Source of the DNA: Halomonas lysinitropha | GTDB lineage: Bacteria; Pseudomonadota; Gammaproteobacteria; Pseudomonadales; Halomonadaceae | DNA: 64,000 bases | Direction: 5' to 3' | Assembly (NCBI RefSeq): GCF_902500215.1 | Contig: NZ_CABVOU010000029.1 | Coordinates: 1-64,000 of the forward strand | Shown here: positions 28,621-36,921 of the stretch, piece after piece | Position numbering within the stretch: the first letter of the stretch is position 1 | How the letters are laid out: every line of letters starts with the position of its first letter | Notes under the pieces: generated by a model | The model's input: only the letters and a program-made list of their open reading frames with translations | What the model was told of the DNA's origin: nothing | Database searches by the model: none | Translations under genes and position numbers: made by a program

Positions 28621-28638
28621 TTGTACAAATACTGTACC
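28621..28638. promoter_or_regulatory. Candidate CarH/LitR-type operator of the DUF2256-cryptochrome operon
   Basis: TGTACA (28622-28627) and TGTACC (28633-28638) are direct repeats with an 11-bp period, within TTGTACAAATACTGTACC. The first fits nTnnACAn fully, the second in three of four fixed positions. The spacing equals that at 15441-15457 in front of the other photolyase. The site lies 38-55 bp before the first gene of the operon. Confidence 0.5.
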
Positions 28639-28675
28639 ATTATTTCTTCCCTGTTCACTTTTGAGGTTGCTCTCC

Positions 28676-28828
28676 ATGCACCGCAAGCCGCATCTCCCCC
28701 AAAAGGTCTGCGCGCACTGCGCCCGCTCCTTTGCCTGGCGACGGAAGTGGGCGCGATGCTGGGAGGAGGTTCGCCACTGTAGCGAGCGCTGCCGCCGCCA
28801 GGGGAAACGCCAGGAGAGATCGCTATGA
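28676..28828 (+). CDS. DUF2256 zinc-binding-type small protein
   Basis: A 50-residue basic protein, too short for many gene callers: MHRKPHLPQKVCAHCARSF, then WRRKWARCWEEVRHCSERC. Five cysteines (CAHC, WARC, HCSERC) suggest one zinc site. This is the DUF2256 family, which occurs beside or fused to DASH-type photolyase/cryptochrome genes. Its stop overlaps the next start (ATGA, 28825-28828), so synthesis is coupled to the cryptochrome. No clear Shine-Dalgarno is visible (GAGGTTG about 10-16 bases upstream is the best purine run). The function is unknown. Confidence 0.88.
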   Translation: MHRKPHLPQKVCAHCARSFAWRRKWARCWEEVRHCSERCRRQGKRQERSL

Positions 28829-30120
28829 GCCGTATGCTGGTGTGGCTGCGCAGTGATCTGCGTCTGGCCGACAATCCCCTGTTCCACTTTTCCACGTCAC
28901 CCGAGTCGTTGCTGTGCGTCTTCGTTCTGGATGATGCCTGGCTCGATCCTCTGCCCGGGCTAGAGGCCTCTCGTATAGGGTCGGCCCGACTGCGCTTCCT
29001 CTGGGAGAGCCTGATCGCCCTGCGCGGCGAACTGCTCAAGCGTGGCAGTGACCTGCTGGTGCGCATCGGCACTCCTGCCGAGGCGGTTGCCGAGCTGGCC
29101 GAGACCCACGATATCGACGAAGTGCGGGTGCGCGCCGATGCGGGCTGGGAGGAGCGGCAGGCCAGCGTGCGGCTGGCCGAGCGGTTGGGCAAACAGGTGA
29201 CCCTGACGTGTCATGACGGCGGTACGCTGCTTGACGAAACCTCCCTGCCCATGGAGGTGGAGGATATTCCCGCCAGTTTCTCGGCGTTTCGGCGCAAGGT
29301 GGAGCGTCGCTGGACGATCCCTGTGGCGGCTCCCGCGCCGGTGACCCTGCCCGGCTGGCCGGCCAACGCACCGCGAGGCTTCCCGTCCCTGGGCAAGGTC
29401 TGTGACCGCGCGGCCGCCTGGGCACCGGATGCGCGCGCTGGCTTTGCCTTTGCCGGGGGTGAGGCGTCGGCTCGGGCGCGACTCGAGCATTATCTGTGGG
29501 AGAGCGGCGCCGTGGCGGACTACAAGCAGACCCGCAATGGCCTTGCCGGCGCCGATTTCTCCACTCGGCTCTCGCCCTGGCTGGCTCACGGCTGCCTGTC
29601 GGCGCGCCAGGTCCATGATGAGGTGCGTGCCTGGGAGGCCAGGCACGGGGCCAACGAGTCGAGCTACTGGGTGATTTTCGAACTGCTGTGGCGTGACTAT
29701 TTCCACTGGGCGGCGCGGCAGGAAGGTGCCTCTCTGTTCGGTGGGCGAGAACTACCGGCGCCTGACGAGGACTTTCGCGCCTGGTGCGATGGCCGTACCG
29801 GGGTTCCCTTCGTGGATGCCGCCATGCGCGAGCTTTCCGCTACCGGTTGGCTCTCGAATCGGGCGCGCCAGAACGCGGCGAGCTTCCTGGTGCGTCACTT
29901 GTCGGGGGACTGGCGTCTAGGCGCGGCCTGGTTCGAGCACTGCCTGATCGATTACGACGTGGCCAGCAACTGGGGCAACTGGCGCTACCTGGCCGGGGTG
30001 GGGCGCGACGCCCGGCCGCGTGCCCTGGATGTCCACGATCAGGCCGGGCGCTACGATCCCGACGGCAACTATGCGGCGCTCTGGGCGCCTGCCGTCGCTG
30101 CCCATGGAGAGGGGCCGTGA
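28825..30120 (+). CDS. DASH-type cryptochrome/photolyase
   Basis: A 431-residue flavoprotein. The N-terminal antenna-binding domain opens with LVWLRSDLRLADNPLF. The FAD domain contains YKQTRNGLAGADFSTRLSPW, LAHGCLSARQVHDEV and SSYWVIFELLWRDYFHW, closest in my recall to the DASH group; FVDAAMRELSATGWLSNRAR and YDVASNWGNWRYLAGVG follow. DASH proteins repair cyclobutane dimers in single-stranded DNA or loop structures using blue light. The DUF2256 gene overlaps upstream and a DUF3429 gene overlaps downstream (TGATG), making a three-gene operon under the candidate light operator. A classical class I CPD photolyase is the alternative, but the flanking genes favour DASH. Confidence 0.92.
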   Translation: MSRMLVWLRSDLRLADNPLFHFSTSPESLLCVFVLDDAWLDPLPGLEASRIGSARLRFLWESLIALRGELLKRGSDLLVRIGTPAEAVAELAETHDIDEVRVRADAGWEERQASVRLAERLGKQVTLTCHDGGTLLDETSLPMEVEDIPASFSAFRRKVERRWTIPVAAPAPVTLPGWPANAPRGFPSLGKVCDRAAAWAPDARAGFAFAGGEASARARLEHYLWESGAVADYKQTRNGLAGADFSTRLSPWLAHGCLSARQVHDEVRAWEARHGANESSYWVIFELLWRDYFHWAARQEGASLFGGRELPAPDEDFRAWCDGRTGVPFVDAAMRELSATGWLSNRARQNAASFLVRHLSGDWRLGAAWFEHCLIDYDVASNWGNWRYLAGVGRDARPRALDVHDQAGRYDPDGNYAALWAPAVAAHGEGP

Positions 30121-30572
30121 TGCGTGCCACGATTCCATCCCTGGCACTGTGGCTCGGCCTGGCCGGCCTGCTGCCCTTTCTGGTGAGTGTGTCGGTGGCG
30201 TGGCTGGCGCCCATCGCATGGCAGATGTTCGCCATTGAAGCCTTTCTCTACTACAGCGCAGTGATTCTGTCGTTCCTCGGCGGTATCCAGTGGGGCGTGG
30301 CCATGTCGCTGGAGACAGTGGGCAGCACTGGCTTTCGCATCCGTCTGTTGCTGAGTATGGTGCCGAGCCTGATCGCCTGGCCGGCATTACTGCTTCATCC
30401 GCTCACCGGAGCCTGGGTGCTGGCCATCGGCTTCGTGCTGGTGCGTTTCCATGAACTCTCCCTGCATGGCAGAGCGGAGCTGCCGGATTGGTACCAGTCC
30501 TTGCGTCTGCACCTCACGCTGATCGTGCTGGCCAGCCACGCGCTGTTGATCTGGCGGCTCTGGGGAGGTTGA
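30120..30572 (+). CDS. DUF3429 family membrane protein
   Basis: A 150-residue protein with about five hydrophobic segments. The segment AFLYYSAVILSFLGGIQWGV is the family signature. The start ATG overlaps the stop of the cryptochrome (TGATG at 30118-30122). DUF3429 genes are frequently found with photolyases; the role is unknown. A longer upstream open frame lies wholly inside the cryptochrome gene and was not used. Confidence 0.88.
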   Translation: MRATIPSLALWLGLAGLLPFLVSVSVAWLAPIAWQMFAIEAFLYYSAVILSFLGGIQWGVAMSLETVGSTGFRIRLLLSMVPSLIAWPALLLHPLTGAWVLAIGFVLVRFHELSLHGRAELPDWYQSLRLHLTLIVLASHALLIWRLWGG

Positions 30573-30642
30573 GCGGGCTGGCCTGGCGGCCGGTTCTGGG
30601 CGATGATCGTTCGGATAATGGAAACGTCCCGCAGGAGCGACG

Positions 30643-31911
30643 ATGAAACGGATGCTGACCACTCCTCTGCTGCTGGCCCTGCTGGCCGGCTGTCAGGCCT
30701 CGCCCCTCAGTGAGGCCAGCGTGGCCGAGGAAGCCGAAGCTGGCGAGGTGAACGATGCCATGGCCGAGACAGGGGCCAACGAACCGGCCGCCCCGGCGGA
30801 TTTCGCGAGCTGGCTGGCCGGCTTCCGTCGTGAGGCGCGAGCGGAGGGCATTCGCGAGACAACGCTGGCACGAGCCCTCGATGGCCTGCGCTATCGTCCG
30901 CGGGTGATCGAACTCGACGGTTCCCAGCCCGAGTTCGTGCGACCGATCTGGCAGTACCTCGACAGCGCCGTCTCGGCGAGCCGGGTAACCACCGGTCGCG
31001 AGCGCCTGGAAGAGTACCGTGACACGGCTCGGGAAATGGAGCGGCGCTACGGGGTCCCGGCCGAAGTGATCGTTGCCATCTGGGGCATCGAGAGCAACTA
31101 CGGCGGCAACTTCGGCAACTTCTCGACCCTCGAAGCCCTGGCCACCCTGGCCTACGACGGTCGTCGCCGCGACTTCGCCCGCGGCGAATTGCTCGCGGCG
31201 CTGCGTATCCTGGATGCAGGCGATATCTCCCCCGAGCGCATGGAGGGCTCCTGGGCCGGTGCCATGGGGCACACCCAGTTCATTCCCTCGAGCTTCGAGG
31301 CCTATGCCGTGGATGGCGACGGTGACGGTCGGCGTGACATCTGGGGCAGTATCCCGGATGTGATGGCCTCCACCGCCAACTATCTCGACCGGGCTGGCTG
31401 GCAGTCAGGGCAGACCTGGGGCGTGGAGGTCCGACTTCCCGACGACTTCGACTACGCCGAGACCGAGCTTTCCACGCGTCGCCCCAGCCGCGACTGGGCC
31501 GAGCGCGGCGTGCGTCGGCTGGACGGAACGCCACTGCCCGAGTTTGCGTCGGCCTCGGTGATCGCGCCCGGCGGCGCGCACGGCCCGGCCTTTCTGGTGG
31601 GCCCCAACTTCCGCGCCATTCTGCGTTACAACAACGCCACCAGCTACGCGCTGGCGGTCGGCACGCTGGCCGACGAGATCGCTGGCCGCGAGGGCATCGT
31701 GCAGGGTTGGCCCCGGGGGGAGCAGCCGCTGAGCCGAAGCCAGGTGCGTGAGATGCAGCGCCTGCTCAACCAGCGGGGTTTCGATGTAGGCGAGCCGGAC
31801 GGGATCATGGGCCCCAACACCCGGCGAGGCCTGCGTGAATTCCAGGCTGCTATCGGCACCACGCCGGATGGCTTTGCCACCGTTAGCCTGCTCGAGCGCC
31901 TGAAGCGCTGA
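30643..31911 (+). CDS. MltB-like lytic murein transglycosylase, lipoprotein
   Basis: A 422-residue lipoprotein: signal peptide with lipobox LLAGC (lipidated Cys17), so it should be anchored in the outer membrane; then an Ala/Glu-rich linker to about residue 52. The catalytic SLT-like domain (about 55-345) has the general acid Glu150 in IWGIESNYGG, followed by the MltB-type segments AGAMGHTQFIPSSFEAYAVD and DIWGSIPDVMASTANYL. A peptidoglycan-binding domain fills the C-terminus (about 360-420, LLNQRGFDVGEPDGIMGPNT). It cleaves glycan strands, leaving 1,6-anhydro-MurNAc. The products feed the recycling pathway that includes AmgK/MurU, encoded 7 kb downstream. Confidence 0.94.
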   Translation: MKRMLTTPLLLALLAGCQASPLSEASVAEEAEAGEVNDAMAETGANEPAAPADFASWLAGFRREARAEGIRETTLARALDGLRYRPRVIELDGSQPEFVRPIWQYLDSAVSASRVTTGRERLEEYRDTAREMERRYGVPAEVIVAIWGIESNYGGNFGNFSTLEALATLAYDGRRRDFARGELLAALRILDAGDISPERMEGSWAGAMGHTQFIPSSFEAYAVDGDGDGRRDIWGSIPDVMASTANYLDRAGWQSGQTWGVEVRLPDDFDYAETELSTRRPSRDWAERGVRRLDGTPLPEFASASVIAPGGAHGPAFLVGPNFRAILRYNNATSYALAVGTLADEIAGREGIVQGWPRGEQPLSRSQVREMQRLLNQRGFDVGEPDGIMGPNTRRGLREFQAAIGTTPDGFATVSLLERLKR

Positions 31912-31932
31912 TTGGCCGGTCCGGAGGATCTC

Positions 31933-32484
31933 ATGACCCTGACTCGTTACCGTCTGCCCTTGTTGGCCGCCCTGTTGTCGAGTATCGCGTTTCCGGCCTT
32001 CGCCGGTGACGCGCAAAAGGTCTTTGGCTGGGTGGAGAAGGCGACGCTGGAACCCTGGGGGGTCGCGGTGAAGGCCAAGCTCGACAGCGGGGCCTTGACG
32101 TCATCACTAGACGCTCGCGATATCGAGGTTTTCGACCAGCAGGGCGAGGAGTGGGTCCGCTTTCGCCTCAGGCTCGAGGACGAGGCGAGCGGCGAGACCT
32201 TTACCGAACGCTTGACGCTGCCGCTCTACCGCGACCTCCGGGTGCGTGGGGCCGGCGGTCGGGACGAGCGTCCGGTGGTGCTCATGAAGGTGTGTCTCGG
32301 GGATATCGTCTATGAGGAGCAGTTCGGGCTGCGTGATCGGGAGGAGATGAATTACCCGCTGCTGCTTGGACGCCGTTCCATCGGCCATCTGGGTTTGCTC
32401 GATGTGCGCGAGACGTTCCTCAGTGAGCCGGACTGCGGCGTCGACTCTCCCTTCGTTCCGCACGATCCTGACGAGGGGAGCTAG
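31933..32484 (+). CDS. Secreted retropepsin-like / putative zinc-protease family protein
   Basis: 183 residues with a signal peptide (hydrophobic 7-19, cleavage at AFA near residue 23). KAKLDSGALTSSLDA resembles the D-S/T-G active site of retropepsin-like aspartic proteases; Pfam calls this family a 'putative ATP-dependent zinc protease'. RGAGGRDERPVVLMKVCLGD and NYPLLLGRRSIGHLGLLDV are its other conserved parts. The ATG at 31933 has GGAGG (31923-31927) upstream and follows the transglycosylase by 21 bp, so both may act on the periplasm or cell wall. The catalytic mechanism is not established. It converges on rsmE. Confidence 0.85.
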   Translation: MTLTRYRLPLLAALLSSIAFPAFAGDAQKVFGWVEKATLEPWGVAVKAKLDSGALTSSLDARDIEVFDQQGEEWVRFRLRLEDEASGETFTERLTLPLYRDLRVRGAGGRDERPVVLMKVCLGDIVYEEQFGLRDREEMNYPLLLGRRSIGHLGLLDVRETFLSEPDCGVDSPFVPHDPDEGS

Positions 32485-32499
32485 CGTCCCGCTCCGCGC

Positions 32500-33213
32500 T
32501 CAGAAGAGCCGGGCAAGCAGGGCCGTCACCGCCGTCTCTACCCGCAGGATGCGTGGGCCCAGGTGGATACCCTCGCAGCCTGCCGCCAGCAGCTGGTCGA
32601 CCTCCCACGGGATGAAGCCGCCCTCAGGCCCCACCAGCAGCAGTGCGGGCTCGTCGAGGCCGCGGGGGCAGTCGTTCGGCATGCCCGGGTGGGCCACCAG
32701 GCCCCGGCGCTCCGCCAGCAGTTCCGGCAGTCGATCCTCGACGAAGGGGCGAAAGCCCTTGGCCAGCGTCACCGTCGGCAGTCGGGTGTCGCGGGCCTGT
32801 TCCAGGCCAAGCACCAGATGCCGGTGGATCTTCTCCGCGCCGAGCTCCGGTGACTGCCAGTAGCTCTTCTCCACGCGGCGGGTGTTGAGCAGGGTGATAT
32901 GTTTCACACCAAGCGCGGTGACGTGCTCCAGGCTGCGTGCCAGCATCCGCGGGCGGGGCAGGGCGAGCACCAGATGCACCGGCAGTGCCGGCGGTGGCAG
33001 CTGATCCAGGGCCGCGACGTCGAAGAGTGCCTCGTCGTCGCTCAAAGCCAGGAGTGCCCCGCGCCCCAGGTGTCCCCCTTCGATGCCCAGCGTCAGGCTG
33101 TCGCCGGGATGTGCCCCGTGCACCTCGCGCAGGTGGGCAAGGCGCCGCGGGTCCCGGACCCGGGCCAGGCGGTCGTTCTCGATATCATCGGGAGAAAGCA
33201 GGATCAGGTTCAC
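32500..33213 (-). CDS. rsmE: 16S rRNA (uracil(1498)-N(3))-methyltransferase
   Basis: A SPOUT-class methyltransferase of 237 residues that methylates U1498 of 16S rRNA in the assembled 30S subunit. The knot motifs LLLVGPEGGFIPWEVDQL and LGPRILRVETAVTALL are present, with the N-terminal PUA-like domain ahead. I use the GTG at 33213 (protein start MNLILLSPDD) because family similarity begins there; ATGs upstream lie over the promoter region of the divergent phaR gene. This start lacks a good Shine-Dalgarno, so it is less certain than the stop. Confidence 0.9.
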   Translation of the reverse strand: MNLILLSPDDIENDRLARVRDPRRLAHLREVHGAHPGDSLTLGIEGGHLGRGALLALSDDEALFDVAALDQLPPPALPVHLVLALPRPRMLARSLEHVTALGVKHITLLNTRRVEKSYWQSPELGAEKIHRHLVLGLEQARDTRLPTVTLAKGFRPFVEDRLPELLAERRGLVAHPGMPNDCPRGLDEPALLLVGPEGGFIPWEVDQLLAAGCEGIHLGPRILRVETAVTALLARLF

Positions 33214-33326
33214 GGGGCCTCGCCGCGTTAGAGACTGAATGGTGGCTATGCCTTGCATGGATGGTGTCGCGGTGCACAATGGCCGTACAGGGGCAGCCGC
33301 CCCTTCGTATAACAAGGAGCAGCGCC

Positions 33327-33791
33327 GTGCGCGTGATTCGCAAGTATGCCAACCGCAGGCTCTATGATACCGAACAGAGCCGCTACGTGACCCTCGAGGA
33401 TCTACGTGGCCTGATCCTCGACGAGGTGCCCTTCCGCGTGGAGGATGCCAAGAGCGGCGAGGACCTGACCCGCACCATCCTGTTGTCGATCATCATCGAG
33501 CAGGAACAGGCCGACGGCGATGCACAGGTGTTCTCCAACGACCTGCTCGCCCAGTTCATCCGCGTCTATGACATGACTCAGCCACTGCCTCTGTCGCGCT
33601 ACCTGGAGCAGGGCACCAAGCTGATGCTCGAACAGCAGCAGCGGGTGCAGGACCAGTGGCAGCAGGCCATACGGCACACGCCCCTGGAGTTCATGCGCGA
33701 ACTGGCCGAGGAGAACATGAAGTTCTGGCAGAAGACCATCAACCAGGCCGATTCCTCGGACGAGGACGACAAGGGCAGCGGTAAGCCCTGA
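33327..33791 (+). CDS. phaR: Polyhydroxyalkanoate synthesis repressor PhaR
   Basis: A 154-residue DNA- and PHB-binding regulator. The N-terminal domain (VIRKYANRRLYDTEQSRYVT) is the PHA-accumulation regulator DNA-binding domain; the following part (about 60-130) is the PHB-binding repeat with helical LPLSRYLEQGTKLMLEQQQR. PhaR represses phasin and other PHA genes until it is titrated by nascent polymer granules. The start is GTG 33327 with AAGGAG (33314-33319). No pha structural gene lies in this window, so the regulator acts on distant targets. It is divergent from rsmE. Confidence 0.94.
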   Translation: MRVIRKYANRRLYDTEQSRYVTLEDLRGLILDEVPFRVEDAKSGEDLTRTILLSIIIEQEQADGDAQVFSNDLLAQFIRVYDMTQPLPLSRYLEQGTKLMLEQQQRVQDQWQQAIRHTPLEFMRELAEENMKFWQKTINQADSSDEDDKGSGKP

Positions 33792-33861
33792 GCGGCGCCC
33801 CGGGCGAGTTTCTGACATAATGCCGCGACGTTTCTGGCACGGTTGTGAGGTAGTACAGCGG

Positions 33862-35157
33862 ATGAAGGTACTGATCATCGGCGGCGGTGGCCGCGAACAT
33901 GCCCTGGCCTGGAAGGTCGCCCAGTCTCCCCAGGTGTCGACCGTTTTCGTGGCCCCCGGCAATGCCGGGACGTCCCGGGAGCCGGGCCTCGAGAATGTCG
34001 ACATCGGCATTTCCGATCTGGCAGGCCTGGTGGCCTTCGCTCGGGAGCAGGGCGTGGCGCTGACCATCGTCGGCCCCGAGGCGCCGCTGGTCGAGGGTGT
34101 GGTCGACCGCTTCCGCGAGGCGGGCCTGACGATCTTCGGGCCGACCGCCGGCGCGGCCCAGCTCGAGGGCTCCAAGGCGTTTTCCAAGGATTTCCTGGCA
34201 CGCCATGCCATTCCCACCGCCGATTATCGCACCTTTACCGCGGTACCGCCTGCCCTCGAGTATCTAGAGGGGAAGGGGGCGCCCATCGTGATCAAGGCCG
34301 ATGGACTGGCCGCCGGCAAGGGGGTCATCGTCGCCATGACCCTGGACGAGGCCGAGACAGCGATCCGCGACATGCTCGAGGCCAACGCCTTCGGTGATGC
34401 CGGTGCCCGGGTGGTGATCGAGGAGTTTCTCGAGGGTGAGGAGGCGAGCTTCATCGTCATGGTCGACGGCGAGACGATCCTGCCCATGGCCACCAGCCAG
34501 GACCATAAGCGGGTCGGCGACGGCGATACTGGTCCCAACACCGGTGGCATGGGCGCCTATTCCCCGGCGCCGGTGGTCACCGATGAGGTCTTCGAGCGTA
34601 TCATGGCACGGGTCATCCGGCCCACGGTACGCGGCATGGCCGAGGAGGGACATGCCTACACCGGCTTCCTTTATGCCGGCCTGATGATCGACACCGACGG
34701 CAACCCGAAGGTGATCGAGTACAATTGCCGCTTCGGCGACCCCGAAACCCAGCCGATCATGCTGCGCCTGCGCGCCGACTTCGCCCAGCTGTGTCTGGCC
34801 GGGGCCCGCGGTGAACTAGCCGGCCATGCCTGCGACTGGGACCCGCGTGCCGCGGTGGGCGTGGTGCTGGCCGCCGGAGGCTACCCGGGCAGCTATCGCA
34901 AGCATGACCCCATCGAGGGGGTCGAGGCGGCCGAGGCCACCGGCTGCAAGGTCTTCCATGCCGGCACCGCCGAGGACGCGCAGGGCCGAGTGGTTACCGC
35001 CGGGGGGCGGGTGCTGTGCGTCACCGCCCTGGGCGACGGCGTCGGGGCGGCCCGCGACCTGGCCTACCGGGGGGTGGCCGAGATCTCCTGGCCCGACGCG
35101 CTCTTCCGCCGCGACATTGCCCACCGTGCCATCGCTCGGGAACGCGCGGACGCCTGA
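33862..35157 (+). CDS. purD: Phosphoribosylamine--glycine ligase
   Basis: A 431-residue ATP-grasp enzyme for the second step of de novo purine synthesis: phosphoribosylamine + glycine + ATP to GAR. MKVLIIGGGGREHALAWK starts the N-domain; PIVIKADGLAAGKGVIVAM is the ATP-binding part, and the family signature YTGFLYAGLM with EYNCRFGDPETQ follows. The ATG at 33862 is chosen because the conserved N-terminus starts there. In many gammaproteobacteria purD follows purH; here its upstream neighbour is phaR. A thioesterase gene follows 38 bp downstream. Confidence 0.96.
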   Translation: MKVLIIGGGGREHALAWKVAQSPQVSTVFVAPGNAGTSREPGLENVDIGISDLAGLVAFAREQGVALTIVGPEAPLVEGVVDRFREAGLTIFGPTAGAAQLEGSKAFSKDFLARHAIPTADYRTFTAVPPALEYLEGKGAPIVIKADGLAAGKGVIVAMTLDEAETAIRDMLEANAFGDAGARVVIEEFLEGEEASFIVMVDGETILPMATSQDHKRVGDGDTGPNTGGMGAYSPAPVVTDEVFERIMARVIRPTVRGMAEEGHAYTGFLYAGLMIDTDGNPKVIEYNCRFGDPETQPIMLRLRADFAQLCLAGARGELAGHACDWDPRAAVGVVLAAGGYPGSYRKHDPIEGVEAAEATGCKVFHAGTAEDAQGRVVTAGGRVLCVTALGDGVGAARDLAYRGVAEISWPDALFRRDIAHRAIARERADA

Positions 35158-35195
35158 CGGCGTGCGGTCCCGACACAACAAGAGCAGGAGCGAGG

Positions 35196-35630
35196 ATGGA
35201 GCGTGTCAGACTGAGCTTTCCCGCGGATGATGTGGTGCATCGTCACCCGCTGACGGTGCGCATCACCGACATGAACTACGGTCGCCACCTGGGCCACGAT
35301 GCGCTGGTGTCGCTGCTCCACGAGGCCCGCGTGGCGGCACTCGCCTCGCGGGACCTTCACGAGTGGGACCTCGGCGGCTACCCCTGCGTGGCAGCAGATC
35401 TCGCCGTGCAGTACCAGGCCGAGACGCGCTGGCCCGATGCCCTGGTGGTGGAAACGGCCATTCCCGAGCCGGGGCGCAAGGCGATCGGCGTCTACCATCG
35501 CATCCTGCGCGAGGCTGATGGTGCGACAGTAGCCACGGCGCGAATCAACTTGATGCTGGTCGATCCGCAAAGCGGCCGCCCGGTAGTGGTCCCCGCCGGT
35601 GTGCGGGATGCCCTGGCAGGAGCGAACTGA
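35196..35630 (+). CDS. Acyl-CoA thioesterase, 4HBT hotdog family
   Basis: A 144-residue hotdog-fold protein. The motif ITDMNYGRHLGHDALVSLLH is like the 4-hydroxybenzoyl-CoA thioesterase / FatA-type active-site helix, but with the usual D-x-x-G-H-V-N pattern changed to DMNYGRHLGHD. The second conserved strand VQYQAETRWPDALVVETAIP follows. It probably hydrolyses an acyl-CoA; substrate unknown. The ATG at 35196 has GAGCAGGAGCGAGG upstream. The stop overlaps the start of the phosphoribulokinase gene (TGATG). Confidence 0.85.
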   Translation: MERVRLSFPADDVVHRHPLTVRITDMNYGRHLGHDALVSLLHEARVAALASRDLHEWDLGGYPCVAADLAVQYQAETRWPDALVVETAIPEPGRKAIGVYHRILREADGATVATARINLMLVDPQSGRPVVVPAGVRDALAGAN

Positions 35631-36502
35631 TGTCCCGGGAGTATCCGATCATCGCCCTGACCGGCTCCTCCGGCGCCGGTACCACCACGGTGAGGCGTAC
35701 CTTCGAGCGGATGTTTGCCCGGGAGGCCGTGCACGCCGCCTTCGTCGACGGCGATGCCTTCCACCGCTACACCCGACAGGAACTGGCGCGGATCTCCCTC
35801 GACGAGCCCGAGCGCAAGGATGAGCTCTCCCATTTCGCCGTGGAGGCCAACCTGCTCGATCGGCTCGAGGTGCTGTTCCAGGAGTACGGTGAACACGGCA
35901 ACGGTTCCTACCGCCACTATATCCATGCCGAAGACAAGCAGATGATCGAGGCCGGTTACCAGGTGGGGACCTTCACCGAGTGGCAGCCGCTGCCCTTTGG
36001 TACGGACCTGCTGTTCTACGAGGGCCTGCACGGGGGGCTGGTCACTGCCGAGCTCGACATCGCCCGCCATGTGGACCTGCTGGTGGGTGTGGCACCGACC
36101 ATGAACCTGGAGTGGATCCAGAAGATCGATCGCGACATGCGTCACCGCGGCTACTCTCAGGAAGCGGTGATCGATACCATCCTGGGGCGCATGAATGACT
36201 ACGTGCACTATATTCAGCCGCAGTTCTCGCGCACGCATATCAATTTCCAGCGGGTGCCCACGGTGGATACCTCGAACCCCTTCGAGGTGCAGGACATCCC
36301 CATCGACGCCGAGTCCTTCGTGGTGATCCGCTTTCGCGACCCGGCCACGGTGGACTTCCCCTACTTGCTGGCGATGATCCAGGATTCCTTCATGAGCCGG
36401 CCGCACACCCTGGTGGTGCCGGGATCGCGGTTGTCCCTGGCCATGGAACTGATCCTGGGGCCGCTGGTCCGTCACCTGCTCGCCCAGCGGCGCTTTCGCT
36501 GA
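35630..36502 (+). CDS. prkB: Phosphoribulokinase, orphan PrkB type
   Basis: A 290-residue P-loop kinase: Walker A GSSGAGTTTV at residues 12-21, then DGDAFHRYTR and the long family-specific segments HFAVEANLLDRLEVLFQEYG and LLFYEGLHGGLVTAELDIA. The length and sequence match proteobacterial phosphoribulokinase (ribulose 5-phosphate to ribulose 1,5-bisphosphate). No RuBisCO gene is in this window. E. coli also keeps an orphan prkB next to an OsmC-family gene and crp; the role there is unclear. Here HIT, coq7 and OsmC genes follow, the order also known from Pseudomonas. Confidence 0.92.
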   Translation: MSREYPIIALTGSSGAGTTTVRRTFERMFAREAVHAAFVDGDAFHRYTRQELARISLDEPERKDELSHFAVEANLLDRLEVLFQEYGEHGNGSYRHYIHAEDKQMIEAGYQVGTFTEWQPLPFGTDLLFYEGLHGGLVTAELDIARHVDLLVGVAPTMNLEWIQKIDRDMRHRGYSQEAVIDTILGRMNDYVHYIQPQFSRTHINFQRVPTVDTSNPFEVQDIPIDAESFVVIRFRDPATVDFPYLLAMIQDSFMSRPHTLVVPGSRLSLAMELILGPLVRHLLAQRRFR

Positions 36503-36532
36503 CCCGAGACCCGACCGAAAGGAGTGACTCCC

Positions 36533-36874
36533 ATGGATTGCCTGTTCTGCAAGATCATCGAGCGCGAGATTCCCGCCGACATCGTCTATGAGGATGATGA
36601 CGTGCTGGCCTTCAACGACATCAATCCCCAGGCCCCCACCCATATGCTGATCGTGCCCAAGCAGCATATCGCCACCCTCAACGACATCGAGGAGGGCGAT
36701 CTGGCGCTGGTCGGCCGACTGCAGTTCACCGCGGCGAAGCTGGCGGAGGAGAAGGGCTTTGCCGAGGAGGGCTACCGGGTGGTAATGAACTGCAACGACC
36801 AGGGTGGCCAGACCGTCTTCCACATTCATATGCACCTGATGGGCGGTCGTCGTTTCACCTGGCCGGCTGGCTAG
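36533..36874 (+). CDS. hinT: HIT family purine nucleoside phosphoramidase-like protein
   Basis: A 113-residue protein: [20 protein letters not shown], then [13 protein letters not shown], and the histidine triad [13 protein letters not shown] with the nucleophilic histidine in HIHMH. HinT-like proteins hydrolyse adenosine 5'-phosphoramidates. The ATG at 36533 has AAAGGAG at 36518-36524. It lies 30 bp behind prkB and 47 bp before coq7. Confidence 0.95.
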   Translation: MDCLFCKIIEREIPADIVYEDDDVLAFNDINPQAPTHMLIVPKQHIATLNDIEEGDLALVGRLQFTAAKLAEEKGFAEEGYRVVMNCNDQGGQTVFHIHMHLMGGRRFTWPAG

Positions 36875-36921
36875 CGCGATCGGGCGTACAACGCATCAAG
36901 TGCATTCTCGAGAGATATGCC

